Source of the DNA: Darksidea phi
Taxonomy: Eukaryota; Ascomycota; Dothideomycetes; Pleosporales; Lentitheciaceae
Direction of reading: 5' to 3'
DNA: 64,000 nucleotides
Assembly (NCBI GenBank): GCA_030770425.1
Contig: JASJFT010000149.1
Location: 48,215-112,214, forward strand
Positions 1 through 12,606 of the stretch are shown piece by piece. Position 1 is the first letter of the stretch. Each line of letters begins with the position of its first letter. A program made the position numbers and the translations under genes. The notes beneath the pieces are model-generated. The model made no database searches and had not been told where the DNA came from. It saw nothing but the letters and a program-made list of their open reading frames with translations.

Positions 1-2098
1 ATGAGACGAGTTGAGCGGTTTGATCCGGTGTGAGAACCTGCTTAAATTCGTCCAACGCTACCGTTAGCTCGATGTGAGGCCTTTATATTGTGAGCTAGAC
101 CCTTTAACGAGTTGTGTGTGCTGACATGTTACCATGGATGCCACCGTGCAGTCTGACTACTGAGGCGCTTGGAAGCACTAAGCTGCTTTTGAATATGGTC
201 GTTGCGGATCTGTGTTGAATCACCCACGGAAAATGAGTAATCTAGTCAGAGGGTTGAGTGAAGGACGTTAGAGTTTCAATGGTGGGGCTGTCTTTTTGTC
301 CTTTTCCAGGCTGAGGGGCTGAGTTGCTTGGCCAAGGCATCAACTCAGCTTGCATCACGTGCTCGCTAAGCCACATATAGATATATAAGAGCTTATATTT
401 AAATTTTTAAAAAATATTATTAAGTAGTTATTAAGATATTTAAAATTGAAAATAGGGCTTTTTAGTATATTTTAGAGGGTGGCGGCTCGCTTAGTATACA
501 CGTTATCAAGTCTTACATATATCTTATTTAATATTCTAAAGAGTAAACTATATTCGAGTCTCTTTTAAGGCTAATTAATTATTTATAAGTAGAGTTAAAG
601 TTACACTTTCGCGCGTTATACGATTTTTAATAGGGTCTTAGTAGAGGTAGCCGGTACACTTGTGTGGTCGATATACTTGTGGAGTACGTTACAGTAATTT
701 ACACTATAATAAATCGCCTTCATAACGCCAGCGTCCGTGGAGTTGAGTTCCACTTTCGTTCTCGAGCTCGCCTTGCGGGAAGAGGCCCGCGTTGAAGCTC
801 GACCATCAGACTACTTCTGATAGAGCGATTCCCAAGCGCCGATACTGGAAGATGTGGGCTTGGTAATGGATATCTTGCTGCGTTTGAGAGCCAGTACTTA
901 GTTACTGAGGAGGAGAATGGCTCGCATCGTCCATGGAGGATGCATTTTGGAGGGTGTCTCGGAGCTTAGGGCGCTTGTCGGGTTCGTCTTCATACTCCCT
1001 TTGCATTTCTTTGTAGGGGGCTCTTCATCTGTTTGGTAAGGGGGGATGGAGGAAAACTGATGCAGAATCTCGCTCTTGTTATCGCCCCTTTTCCCGACAT
1101 CGATTTTGGGATACGTCCTTGGTGTTTTTGCAGTGGCGGATGCAGAGATAGGAGTCGTAGCATTAGCCTTACGTCTCTTATCGACAGCATCTAATCTCAG
1201 CCCAAAGACCTCAAACTGTTCTTCCCCCCAAACCGCCCATAAAACACTTCAGAAGTCCCCACCCCCTCCCAAGCTCTATTCCACCATCCCCTTGACCTCC
1301 CGGGCCCCAAAAACGCTCTTCGCAAACGATTCCATCACAAAAGCACAACGGAAGATTACGTTATTTCAGTAATCCTCACGCTGGATGTATCCTACGTTGG
1401 ACCAATCTAAATCGATGCTAACTTCCGTTCCAATCATGAGGCTGATGTGCTCGTCGTCATTTTTCCATCCTTTTAGGCACGGTGAGTGATTGAGTTGATT
1501 TGAGGTTGCTTAGGATGTTCGCATGTGTATGTGTATTCTGTTAGTAAAAGCGGCGGGTGGAGGGGGGAAGTAAGCGCTCATCTGTGCCGTTGATGATGTC
1601 AGACACTCACGCTGATTGGAGTCATCTAATGGGGATAGGCCTTCTTTGAACCTCGTCTATGGCTTATCGAAATGCCACGTAGGCCTGCCAGTCTCTTTGT
1701 AGGACTCGCTGGCGTAACAAATACTAGGCCTGAAAGACAGGCTCGGCAACGTGTGCTAGTGCGTGGAGCGTGTTCGGCTCTAAATGGAAAGGCTACACCT
1801 GAGCCTTCGAGGGTAGAAGAAGAGAAGAGAAAAAGGGCGCGAATTAACGTATGATGGTAGTAACATTATCAAGTCCGAACAGTACTTTATCTACATCCCC
1901 TTGTTGCCCGACGGAGGCCAAGTACGGAACCATGTAAATAGCAATATAAAACAACAGCATGTTTATAGACTCCCGCAAAAACGTATGTGGTAGGAAGACA
2001 CGGTACAATGCTAAATGACGCCGGTCTAGGTCGTATGCGGAATGCAAGATGCGGTAAAAGGAACGCCAGACGCTATGATGGAAACAACGCGTAAACAA
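1..2098. other. No gene recognised; gene-poor left end
   Basis: I see no open frame with recognisable protein character in this stretch. It holds an AT-rich decayed segment near 365-720 (listed separately). The remainder is mixed-composition DNA with short chance frames only, the longest being about 98 codons of low-complexity sequence. The 3' end serves as the downstream region of the minus-strand gene that stops at 2099. Confidence 0.6.
365..720. repeat. AT-rich segment, probable RIP-scarred repeat remnant
   Basis: The composition changes sharply to A/T with many TA dinucleotides and stop codons in all frames, then returns to normal. In filamentous ascomycetes such islands are usually transposon relics mutated C-to-T by RIP. 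No terminal repeats or coding remnant can be made out, so the original element type is unknown. The RIP origin is inference from composition. Confidence 0.45.
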
Positions 2099-3390
2099 TC
2101 AATGGAAGGTACGGGATCGGAAAAGAGTTTTGACAAGAGAAGGTTCCTTCTTGCTTTTTTCCTTGACGGTCTTGCTGCGGGAGGTGGACGTTTTCTCGGT
2201 CTTGGATGTCTTTGACGTCTTGGTCGTCTTGGAACTGCGGACGGACTTTGCGCGATGCGACTTTGAGCTGCGTCGGGATCTGAGGTCGTCTTCGTCGAGG
2301 ACGCCGGCCGCGACCAGCTGGCGAGATGCGCCTGGGGTGATGAACTCGCCGTCGACAGTGGTGCCTGCACTCTCTGCTTCCACGTCTGCGATGCCGCGGC
2401 GCCACACATCTATGCGACTCAATTCGGGCGGTTCGAGCTCGTCTAGCTGATACGGCTCTTCCATTGCGCGCTCTGCCATTTCCTCCTTCTGTGCCTGCAG
2501 CTTCTTGATGATCTTGAATCCACCCAGGGCGACGATGGTGACGCCAACGGCAACACCGCCGGCGATCATGAAGTGAGGACTCGCAAGCAGAGCGACAACG
2601 GCCGGGAAGCTGCCCTTGAGCGTCAGAAGAACACCAGGGCCCATTTTGCCGACCATGGTGCTGATCTCGGCAAGAGTGAGCGCCACAGCAGCCAGGGCGT
2701 CCGGGTTCTTCTGCAGGTTGTCGATCATGGTGGTGACGGAATGCTGTAGGCAATTGGCCTCGTCCAGCAGCAACGTGAGCTTTGAAGCCTTGTCGCGCAA
2801 CTCCTCGTCGTCGTACTTTGAGGCAGGCAAGGGCGGGGGTATGTCTCCGTAGGCCAAGTCCATGTCGATGTACGACTCGGATTTCCTGCGTGACTCTGCA
2901 GGCGGCGAGTACTGGACGTGCATCTCGGTGTTCCGCCGGGTCAGCTCCCTCCTGTGTCCCTCCTGCGCGCCGCCGAGCAGGTCGTCCTCGTAGCGGTGGC
3001 GGCTGCGGCGCGGTAGCTCGTCGTTGGCGTAGAAGCTGTCGGTGTAGCCGCGCTCAAGAGGTGGTCCGCCGTGTCGGCGCGGCTTGGGGCGGTGGGCTCT
3101 GGAGTGCTTTGAATGGCGGGAAGATGCCCGCGACTGCACATCGTCATCGAGGCGGATCGCCTTGACGCCCTCACGCAGCTTCTTCTCCTGCAGTGCGGCA
3201 TTGCGCTCGGCCTGGATCTCGGCTTTGCGCTCGCGATAGGCCGACTTGGCCTCTTTGAAGACATTGACGATGTGCTTGCTCTGGAGGTCGTCAATGGCTG
3301 CATGTACAGGGACTCGGGCATCGGTCTACTCACGCTGCTCACCACCTTGCCCGACCTGTTCACCACGGTGATGATTTCTCCGACGCCCAT
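2099..3390 (-). CDS. Conserved fungal membrane-anchored protein of unknown function
   Basis: Two exons (3334-3390 and 2099-3280) joined across a 53-bp intron with a GTGAGT donor and CAG acceptor give 412 residues. The N-terminus (MGVGEIITVVNRSGKVVSS, then SKHIVNVFKEAKSAYRERKA) is followed by a charged, probably helical stretch and an Arg/Ser-rich basic linker at about 67-130. Two hydrophobic segments lie near residues 236-254 and 252-275; the second (GGVAVGVTIVALGG) looks membrane-spanning. A basic Lys/Ser/Thr tail rich in KTSKT-type steps ends the protein. I recall similar proteins widely in Pezizomycotina without an assigned role. The start is the only ATG that opens the short first exon. 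No function is assigned. Confidence 0.8.
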
Positions 3391-5905
3391 GGCGGAAGAT
3401 TAGCGACTCAACACTGCAGAGCGCAGCTCGTGTATGTGTCGTGGAACGTTCAACGTCCAGCCTGTCGGTGCGGCACTGGTACTTGGTCGACAAGCAGGCG
3501 GTCAAGAAAGTCAATGCTCGGATCCACGAAGGCGCGCAGCTCCGCTTTATCCACTCTGTGGAGACGGCAGCACGGCAGACCGGACAGGGTCTCTCCTTAT
3601 TAAAGGTACGGTGGTCTACACCACCCCCAGGGTCGGCAGCGGGCGTGTAAGTGAAGCAAGTCTAAGAAATCGATAGAGCAGCCATGATGGCAATGGCGCC
3701 GAGCGTGTAAGAGGAGAGGTCAGGTGCGAGCCAGGGGCGATGGGCTTCAATGCAGCGCGCCAGTGACTGCGCTGCCCGCAGGCGCTTTGTCGTGACAGTG
3801 AGACTCTTGCGCTGGCATTCGCGGCGGCCGTGAAGCGGCGGCAGCGGGGGGACACGGAAGGTTTGGAGAGTGCTGGCTGGCGTGTCGCCTTGTAACTCGA
3901 CATGCAAGCTCGGCTAAGACGAGTAGCGGCCGGCTATGCGGGCGGCGTCTCGCTCCCAGACCAGGATGCCGGACGTCGGCGGCCTACCGCTATTGGCACG
4001 GAGTCAGCCTGCAGGAATTCACGCTGCAGCGCCTGGGGACGTGTCGCTGCTGGGACTGGACGGATGCTTTCCAGCGCCACGATCCTCGCACGCCTCGATG
4101 CAGCCCACGGCCAGATCTGGCGCAGAAGCAATGCGCGCTGCATGCAAAAACTCTGCCGGATGCTGCCCAAGGACTGATACCTTCCTCCTCGTCACGATCA
4201 TCATCGTCATCGCGCAGTGCTGGCGGTCAGCCATGCAGTCGTCCACGTGAGCGACGTGGTCCCGGGTGGGAGGTTGAGTTCAGCTGGGGAGGCCCACTGC
4301 GCCACGCGTGTGGCGGGGTGTGGCGCGTCGTCCGAAAGCAGTCCAGACCCTCTCGTCCTCTCCATCCACGGCCAACCGCCTGTTCTGCCGGCCATCGCGG
4401 GGTAGTGGCCGTTCGGCGACACGCGTAACCGCTGGGGGTGGCAATCTTTTGGAGTGGCGAGTGGATGGGTGTGGATGGGTGTGGATGGGTTGGGATGCGA
4501 AGGATGCGAAGGGGTTCAACGCATCCCTCTATCCCCTATCCTACGCCTCCACTGAGGCAATCCTGCCATCCTGTCATCCTGCTATCCTGCTTTTGGCTGC
4601 AAATTCCTCCATCTCGATGGCCCCCTCGCAGAAACGCGACGTCGACCTATGATTATTCGAGGCTGACGAGCGATATCTCATCTGTCCGCGCCCAACGACC
4701 AGGTGTCCATGCCGACGCAGCATGTCCTGGCTCAATCGGAAGGCTTTCGGAACGACGACGATCGCAGCCACAAACGGCTTTGTGTATGCGGAGTAATCGA
4801 TGGCGGCTATAACACGAAGAGCCTGCATGCATGCTCCCGCGAGCCTCATCCACGTTCGGTGCCGTCGTCGCGTGACTGCGATAGCGGACGAGCCAAGGCC
4901 TGTTGATAGCGTGCATTTTTGCGCCATGTGCAACGGGAATGACAAGTCTCAATGATGGAATGCTCGTCCTCACTGTCGTCTTTTCTCGTACCCGCCGACA
5001 GCCTAGATAGCCGCATCTCAGTGGCTCGTTCTGGAACGAGCGGACAACATAGAGTTCGCGGTGCGGAGAGAACCCTCCAGTCCGCCAATGGTGCGCCTCG
5101 ATAGACCCGGAAAGGAAAAAGCCGTCTCCGTGTGCTTGCTGGACGCTTCACGCTGTACCGGCTCCAAGACACTCACGTTGTACCGGCTCCAAGATACACA
5201 CGTACTCATGGAGAGAAATAAAGGAGTCAAGTTTGCTACCGCCATCGACCTGACTCAAGATGGAGGGCGTCTGCAATCAGATCTCGCAATCGGGCTCGTC
5301 AAGCTCGCCATCGTTCATTTTCGCGCACGGTCAAAAATCGACCAGAGCGGTGTGCCATGGCCAGCCAGCTAGACTCCACTGCGAAAGCTACCCAGAATTC
5401 ACCTTCTGGATGTCGCAATCCTTCCTCTACCTCGCCCGAAAACGTCGATGGGAGCGTGGGCATACCAGCGGCTCGGCGCGACTCGGTAGCGAGCGCCTAC
5501 GAACACGATAACAGCTGTGCTCCCACTCTCCCGTTCCATCTGTTTTCTGCGTGCGGCAACTTTGGGAGGATGTGCCCGTACTCGAAAACCATTACTTCGA
5601 GAGACCTCTCCCACGGTGCCAGAGAGATGCCGGCAAAAGGTGTGTTGAGCTCTTCCACATATCAAGAGGTCGCGAGACGAGCGATGACGACATCGGCTTC
5701 CGAAAAACTTCCTCAGTCGCAGAGCATTCGCATGTCAATGGTATGGTGTTTCGAAAGATGAGGTCTTCGGCGGGTCAAAGAACCCCACTTGCACCGTCGC
5801 CGGGCCGGAACGCTAGCCAGGGTCTGCAATCATCGGCGCCGCGGGAATGCTGGCTTGCACTGCAGCACGCGCCCACCATGTCTAACAGAGAAAGCTAACA
5901 CGTTG
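3391..5905. other. Intergenic, no gene recognised; small tandem repeats
   Basis: About 2.5 kb without a convincing coding frame. It contains three exact copies of a 10-bp unit (gtggatgggt) at 4461-4490 and a run of near-identical atcctgc/gtcatcctg steps around 4559-4590. A 25-bp near-duplication containing gtaccggctccaaga lies at 5156-5195. Open frames on both strands are short and of uneven composition. The right end is the upstream region of the DUG2 gene. Confidence 0.55.
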
Positions 5906-8847
5906 ATGGCAGAGCTTCCTCCGCACTATGACGGCGCCATGCATGTCAATGGCCATCACAAGGATGTGCCCAAGGCGGACTGCTCTCCCGTCCTTTCCCA
6001 CCGGATGAAGCACGACAAGTCGATTCTCGCTCTCGCCGTCTCGGATTGCTACATCTTCGCGGGAACCCAGGGGGGAGAGATACTTGTACGTTGAGTCGGA
6101 GGCGCCGTCGGAGTGGAGGCTGATAAATGGCAGGTGTACAGTCTGGACACGTATGAGCGGCAGAAGGTCATCGAGGGCCACAAGGGCAGCGTGCTCGGCC
6201 TGTGCCTGTCGCAAGACCAGAAGCTGCTCTTCTCCAGCGCGACGGACCCTATCGTCAACGTGAGCACCTGCCTCCTACACAGCAGTGCCGTGGGCTGACT
6301 GGCATAGGTCTGGTGCACGTCCGATTTCTACCGCCTCTATGCGCTGTGGTCACCCTACGATGCCGGTGACATATTCTGCGTCGCATACTCGTCCTACAAC
6401 GAGGTGCTATATCTCGGCGCGCAGAACACTAGCATACAGGTATGGGAGCCTCTCCGCTCAAACATGGCATGCACTGACAGGACAGTGGTACGACCTTAAG
6501 GAGAAAGACCGCCGGCCACAGCCTTCTCTCGCATCGCACCCCTCGGAACGAAAGAACCGCTTCTTCGATTCGACCGGCCCCGGCGGTGTACGGACACCCA
6601 AACCGACCGGCGCAGAAACCATCCTAAGGGACGCAGTCGGCGGGCAGTACCTCGAGATCGATAAGCAGGATATACGCCAGTTCGCGCACTATGGATACGT
6701 CTATTGCATGCTCTTGGGCAAAGGCATCTTGCCGGACGCTCCATTACAAGAAGTGCTAGTTTCAGGGGGTGGAGACGGCCGTATCGTTCTGTGGCAGATT
6801 GATGCCAAAGGAGGCGGCGCCATTTCGAGCATATGTACACTAGATGACGGAAGAGAGGAAGGAGAGTCTATACTTTCGCTCGCTCGGGAAGGCTCCTTTC
6901 TCTATAGCGGACGGTTCGACGGCGAGGTCAACGTGTGGGATCTGGAGACCAGGCAGCTTGTTCGAAGCTTAAAGGCGGACACGGGAGATGTCCTTACGCT
7001 GAGCGTCGGCGGTGGACGCCTTTTCGCAGGCGGCATATCTGGCCTTGTGCAGGTGAGAAGATCAGCGAAAGCGCTTTGCCGCGCCTACTAACGCTGGCCA
7101 GAAATACAATCAGCACTACGAGACCGTCTCCACCTTTAGAGCGCACGAAGGGCTTATTCTAGCTTCCGCGTTTACCAGGAGCCGTGACAAGCCGACCTTT
7201 GTCACTGGTGGAAACGACAACACGATCGTCATCTGGGAAGTGCAGGACTGTGGAGGGCCGTCTGCGAATCGCGAAAGGAGCAACAATGGTACGTTTACGT
7301 CCTAAAAGACGTGCATCTCCTAACTTGTCATAGATCGGATGGTCGCATCATTGGCCCAGTTCATTTCCTTCCGCACTGTGTCATCCTTGCCGAAATATCG
7401 TGCCGATTGTCGGAGAGGCGCGTCGTATCTTCGCTCCGTTTTCCAAAACTTTGGCGCGGTTACGGAAATGCTGAACACGGCTGAGCCCTTTAATCCCATC
7501 GTTTTTGCCAAGTTTAGGGGCAACCGTGCGACTGCAGCCTCTAGGAAGAAAATTCTCTTCTACGGCCACTACGACGTAATCGCCGCAGAGAATGAGCAGG
7601 GGAAGTGGAAGCACGACCCATTCATGTTGACTGGCGAGGATGGCTTTCTGTACGGTCGTGGCATCTCCGACAACAAGGGACCAATCATGGCTGCGATATA
7701 TGCCGCACACGAGCTTGCCGACGAACAAAAGCTTGAATCGGACATTATATTTCTCATCGAAGGCGAGGAGGAGTCGGGCTCTCGGGGCTTCGCACAGGCG
7801 ATCAAGGCGAAGAAAGAGCTGATTGGGGATATCGACTGGATCTTGCTGGCAAACAGCTATTGGCTCGACGATCACGTCCCCTGCCTCACCTACGGTCTGC
7901 GGGGCGTCATCCATGCAACTGTCCAGGTCGAAAGCAAGCATCCCGATCTCCATAGTGGTGTGGACGGAAGCGCGCTTCTCGACGAACCACTCAAAGACCT
8001 TGTCATGCTCCTCTCGAAGCTAACTGGTCCTCACGGCAAAGTCCAGATCCCGGGCTTCTACGATCCGATCCTTCCGCTCACAGAGGACGAGAGGAAACTC
8101 TATTCCGAGATTACGGAGACATTGTTGAAGCGTAATCCAGCCTTGGGTGATCCAGAGGAGCTCGCCCAGTCTTTGATGAGGAGGTGGCGCGAGGCTTCCC
8201 TCACCATACATCGCTTCCAGACTTCTGGCCCCGACAATTCTACCATCATCCCTCGGCTCGCTAAAGCATCGCTGTCGATACGACTTGTGCCCAATCAGGA
8301 AGCGCACGAAGTCGCACGAACATTGACGTCGTCCCTCCGCGCAGAGTTCGACCAGCTTGACTCAAAAAATATCCTGAAGGTTAATATCGATCACCAGGCG
8401 GAGCCCTGGCTAGGTGACTATAATAACGAAATCTTCAAGACGCTCGAAAGTGCCATCATGTCAGTCTGGGGCCCCACAGCAGGCCGTCGCCTCTCTTCCG
8501 GCCAAGGTCTCAAAAACAACCCCGGTTATTTCACGAATGCAACCCCTCTCACCGAACCCCGCCCCTCACCGACGACATCAAACACTCTCGCGAACGGCTC
8601 CACGGAAGACATTGGCGCGCCCACCTCGCCGACCATGCTAGCTCCAAAGCCCTTGTATATCCGCGAGGGAGGATCAATTCCTAGCATCCGTTTCCTCGAG
8701 AAGGAGTTCGATGCTCCGGCAGCGCATCTGCCTTGTGGCCAAGCGAGTGATTCCGCGCATTTGGACAATGAGCGTCTTCGGTTGACAAACCTACTCAACA
8801 GCACGAAGATCTTTAAAAAGGTCTTCAGCGAGCTGCCGTTGAAATAG
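5906..8847 (+). CDS. DUG2: Glutathione-degradation protein DUG2: WD40 repeats plus M20 peptidase
   Basis: Six exons (5906-6085, 6134-6259, 6308-6439, 6486-7052, 7102-7288, 7334-8847) give 901 residues, close to yeast Dug2p (878). Residues 1-395 carry WD40-type repeats (for example GRFDGEVNVWDLE and GGNDNTIVIWEV). Residues about 400-901 are an M20 metallopeptidase: GHYDV (His476, Asp478), GRGISDNKGP (Asp510), EGEEESGS (Glu542/543), DLHSGVDGS and a C-terminal SAHLDNE. In yeast, Dug2 pairs with the amidotransferase-like Dug3 in the cytosol to hydrolyse the gamma-glutamyl bond of glutathione; Cys-Gly then goes to Dug1. A Pro/Ser/Thr-rich insert (about 920 nt before the stop codon region, roughly 8518-8650) interrupts the peptidase. 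All six splice joins keep frame. No DUG3 neighbour is present. Confidence 0.93.
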
Positions 8848-9078
8848 GAGGGTTTGGGTGAGCTGAGAAAACGGTAAGAGTATATCGAGGGCGCTAGGGC
8901 ACTGGGGAAAGGCGTTGGACGGGTTAGGTAGCGTGTGTAAATATACCCCTCATTGTTGTTGCGTCGCTATATTAGAGCATTGCTCGCACACGAACCTTTT
9001 GCAGTCGTCTTCTCATCCATCATTCGATGTATCTCTGCGCTCGAACTCTCAGCTATGCTCTGCTTTCCAGCTACTCCC

Positions 9079-9816
9079 TCAATACTCCACACTCCGCAAG
9101 GGCACCGACCCCATCTCCAAACACAACTCAACCATCTCCTTCCTCTCCCCACCCCAAACATCAACAATAAACGCACGCATCAAATCCACCCCGTTAAACA
9201 ACGCCCCGCTCGTCCACAGCTTCCCATCCCGAACATACCGCTTCTCGACCCACGTCGTCCTCGGATCTTCCTTTCTCAACTGGTCCAGCAAAAACCGGGG
9301 CGCCGTCGCCGTCTTACCCGCCAGAACGCCAGCCTCCTGCGCCTGCAACATGCCAGCGCAAACGGTAATAAACGCGCTACTCTGCTCGTACGCCTTACGC
9401 ACGAACGCGAGTTCCGCCTCAGTAAGCGTATGCATACTGGGATTATGCGCGCCGAGCAAGACGATATCGAGCGGCGGACAAGTATCGAAGGAATCCTGTC
9501 ATCGGCGGCGTTAGCCCAGCTTATCGTTTTACATAACAGCGTCTAGCGCCCAACGCACCGTAGCCTCGATTTTCATATTCGACGTCAATCGCGCCGTGGT
9601 GCCCGTCTCATTGACCCAATGGAAGGTGATGTCGAAGGCATCGTCGAACGCCTTCTGGCTGTAGAACGGGAGGAAATCTCCTATGAACTTCTTGCTCATG
9701 CCGTGGAGCATGTCGATGGGCATTACGTCGATGATTTCGGTTTCTCCGCCCATTAGGATTACGCCCGCGCGGATGGTGCGGCCGGGGTTGCGGAGGAAGG
9801 AGGATTCTTTTGCCAT
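9079..9816 (-). CDS. DJ-1/PfpI family protein
   Basis: Two exons (9559-9816 and 9079-9495) separated by a 63-bp intron with GTGCGT donor, CTAAC branch site and CAG acceptor give 224 residues. The fold is read from GVILMGGETEIIDVMPIDML at the N-terminus, LDIVLLGAHNPS in the middle and the nucleophile-elbow motif ITVCAGMLQAQEAGVLAGK with Cys132. This is the class I glutamine-amidotransferase-like DJ-1/PfpI superfamily. Members include isonitrile hydratases, glyoxalase-III-like enzymes and transcriptional regulators, and the substrate cannot be told from sequence. No signal peptide is seen, so a cytosolic location is likely. The gene is convergent with DUG2, 231 bp apart. Confidence 0.85.
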
Positions 9817-11016
9817 GGTGAGGGGGAGGTGCGTGGATGGTAGGGAGGGGGGGTTTAAGATGTGTTGTTTGTAGGGATGATTGATGGGAGAGAGATGGTT
9901 TTGGCTAGATTGCGGTCTGCTATCCGTTCTTTTATATGCAAGTCTCGTATATCCTGCCTGCTCTTTTTCTCCGCTCCGTTCGGAGTGGTATTGTTAAGCA
10001 ATGCATCACCCCGCTAGCTCCTTTTTAAGTTCCAAGCATCGCCCGACGGAACCTGACGAATGAGATGGGAAAGATGCTACGTCTTGAGGACGGAAACTCG
10101 GCGCTGGACCGGGTTCGGAGGGCGCTGTGCTCCCGTGCCGATGGCTTGACCTGGCGCAGATAGGGTGCTTGGTATGGACGCGCGGACTTGCAGTGTGGAG
10201 TGTTGTCTGGGAGAGGATGGTTGGGTTGCAGTGTGGGCGATGATGGGGAGGGAAAGGCAATGGAAAGATCATGAATGAGCGTTATTGTTGCTTGGTTTTA
10301 CCACTGTGGAAGGAAGTTGTACCAACCCATCCCTCTCATCGAGGCCTTAAACTCCAACAATCTTAACTTTATCTCGTAAGTTCTTATAAATGGCGTGGAC
10401 TTCCGTCGCCGACTACTTTTCGTATTCATCCACATACAGCTTAGTGCTACCGGCGAGGCGGAATGGGTCCCTCCTAGTATGCCCACTTAGCTGGGCAACT
10501 GGAGGAGTCAGATCCTGGTTCTCACACTCCCCGCTCTTCTGTCAATTATTTAGCAGACATTTTTTTTCGGAATGCTGGCATCGTCACTCGTGTTAAAGTC
10601 TGATGGCGCATGCCTATGTAATGACCGAGTCAACTGCTTCTGCACTGCGTCAGCGGTGTTTTTCGGTGTTTTTTGTGAGGCTTAAGAGTCGTGTTCAAAT
10701 TTATGGGTAGCTTTGGCTACCATGCGTGTTTTGAAGTATCTATGCAGGCTCTGGACTGGCTTGTGGGGACTTTGAGATCATAGGGTAGATAGAGTCTAAA
10801 CAATAAATACACAGGTAATTGTGCATGCGAAACTGTTGCCGAGAGTAAAGGTCAATTAATTGCTTTGTATATGGATCTAAGTCTATAGACTAATGAAGAC
10901 AGAAAGTCCAGGCCGAATAGAAATATTACACGTCAACAAAACGTTCAAACAAGACATAGCCTTGCTTCAACTTCACACGCTCCAGCATTATGTGTGCCTC
11001 TGGCTAGCCTCGCTTC
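9817..11016. other. Intergenic, no gene recognised
   Basis: About 1.2 kb. The left part is upstream sequence of the DJ-1-like gene, with a TATA-like stretch (ttatatgc) near 9933. Short frames on both strands show no family resemblance or splice-compatible partners. The right part is downstream of the minus-strand HD-domain gene. Confidence 0.5.
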
Positions 11017-11871
11017 TCACTCATCAGTTAACTTTGGCAATACGAAATCAATCGCCCGTTTCCCCGTGCTGTTATATCCAGGTACATACCTCTCCCCAAA
11101 GCCAGAAAGAGCATTATCATACGTAGTCTGCGGCTTAAGCTGACAAATAGTAGCAAAAGTGTCAACAAAGTAATCCGAGAAATTCGACCTCGGAAACGCG
11201 TCCAGAATAGTATCCCATTCCGACTGATTGACAGTGATCAAGTCGCCCTAATTTCCAGTCAGACATGACATAGCGATGGCGATGGAGGAAAGGGAGTGCG
11301 TACAAAGAGCTGCTTCGCAGGCTCTGGGCCAGCAAGTTCTGCGAAGGTGCCCGCGCTCGTAAGCGCCACTTCGGGCTGCTTGAATTTTGCAATGTCCGGG
11401 TTGGTGTGCAGAGCGATGGAATCCCAGACGAGCTGCAGACGGTGCTCATCCCATTCGGTTGCAGCGAATTCGCGGATGAAATTTCTCGCTCCCTGCGCGC
11501 CGTCGACTTCGAACCATTTGTCATTGGATACGAAGCTGGTATTGAATGCCCTGCAATCATCAGCATGGAATGGGGAAATAAAATGACTGGTAGAACAGGG
11601 CCTGGAGGAAAGTGAGTACGCACCATCCGAGGTCGTGCAGAATCGCAGCAACGGCAAAGGCCTCCACATCAATTACCGAACGGTTGTCGGATGGAAGGTG
11701 GTTGACGATCGCTTGGCCGTTGAGCCAGGATCGCATGACGTGGTTGAAACCGTTGGTTGGAAGGCTCTCCTGCGCAAGCGCAATAGAAGCATTGATCAGG
11801 GGCGTGTCTGGAACGGAGACACCTGCGATGAGACGAGTCACGGAGTTCAGTATTTGGACCATCTTGGACAA
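11017..11871 (-). CDS. HD-domain protein, cyanamide-hydratase-like
   Basis: Three exons (11624-11871, 11304-11550, 11017-11247) join in frame to 241 residues, with GTGCGT/CAG and GTACGC/TAG intron ends. The metal ligands of an HD phosphohydrolase fold are visible: His44 (NHVMRSW), His79-Asp80 (AAILHDLGW) and His131-containing SIALHTNPDIA. The spacing and the N-terminal INASIALAQESLP...NH pattern match fungal HD proteins of the cyanamide hydratase/Ddi2-type group. That group hydrates cyanamide to urea or acts on related small substrates. The C-terminal part (ICQLKPQTTYDNALSGFGERY) is typical of the family. The protein is soluble with no signal peptide. The exact substrate is uncertain. Confidence 0.82.
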
Positions 11872-12606
11872 GACGTTGAATAAGGAAGTAGTGAGTGATA
11901 GGTGCTACGGCAGATTGAAACTTTGATACCATAACCACGGGTTTTATGCATATCAAATTCATTCTCAGGAGAGCGTTAAGATGAACCCAATTACTAATGC
12001 ATAGCAAATTGCTAAGCAGCCATTTGCAATATACTTGCTTGAGAATCATGACGTTCAGCGGCCGCGGAATGATGACCCTGTTGCCTAGGGGGTAAGAGGG
12101 TCAAACGGGAAAGGTGATCACGCCATTGGACGAATTGAGTGCGATTAAAGAGAATGCCTGAAATTTGCGCTGATGTTAAGATTTATAGATGGATACCGTG
12201 GACGGATATGGGGGTGAGATGGTTGGATTTGCATTGATCGGCACGGCACGGTAGTATCGTTTTAGCCGTTCCGGTCGGGCTTTGTAGCCGTTCCGGAATA
12301 TGCATGCACGGCCTTCACATCTAGCCGCTCACTTCTGGGGAGGAAGGAAGGAGGTTGGATTGAATTAAAGAAAACATGGACGTGATGTTTAGCTGCATGC
12401 AGTTTTTTTTAGCGTGTTTGCAAGACAAGGTACTGTTTCTTTGTAGTTCACAAAGTTGGGGGTATATCTGTACGTTTTCAACTAGTATGATAATGTGAAA
12501 GCTCCGAGGATTTATACATGTCAAGTGAGTTTATCGCTGTTGCTTCTCCAGTCTTCCAGGCCGTCACATCCCCGGTCTACACCCAGACCTCTACCAGCAT
12601 CCATTC
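11872..12606. other. Intergenic, no gene recognised
   Basis: About 0.7 kb between two minus-strand genes. It includes the upstream region of the HD-domain gene. A short run of similar phrases (gccgttccgg) occurs twice near 12269-12295. Nothing else is supported. Confidence 0.5.

Noticed and set aside
2073..3165. Several 100-230 codon frames in other frames over the first gene
   Set aside because: They are Arg/His/Ser-rich shadows caused by the high GC of the real minus-strand gene.
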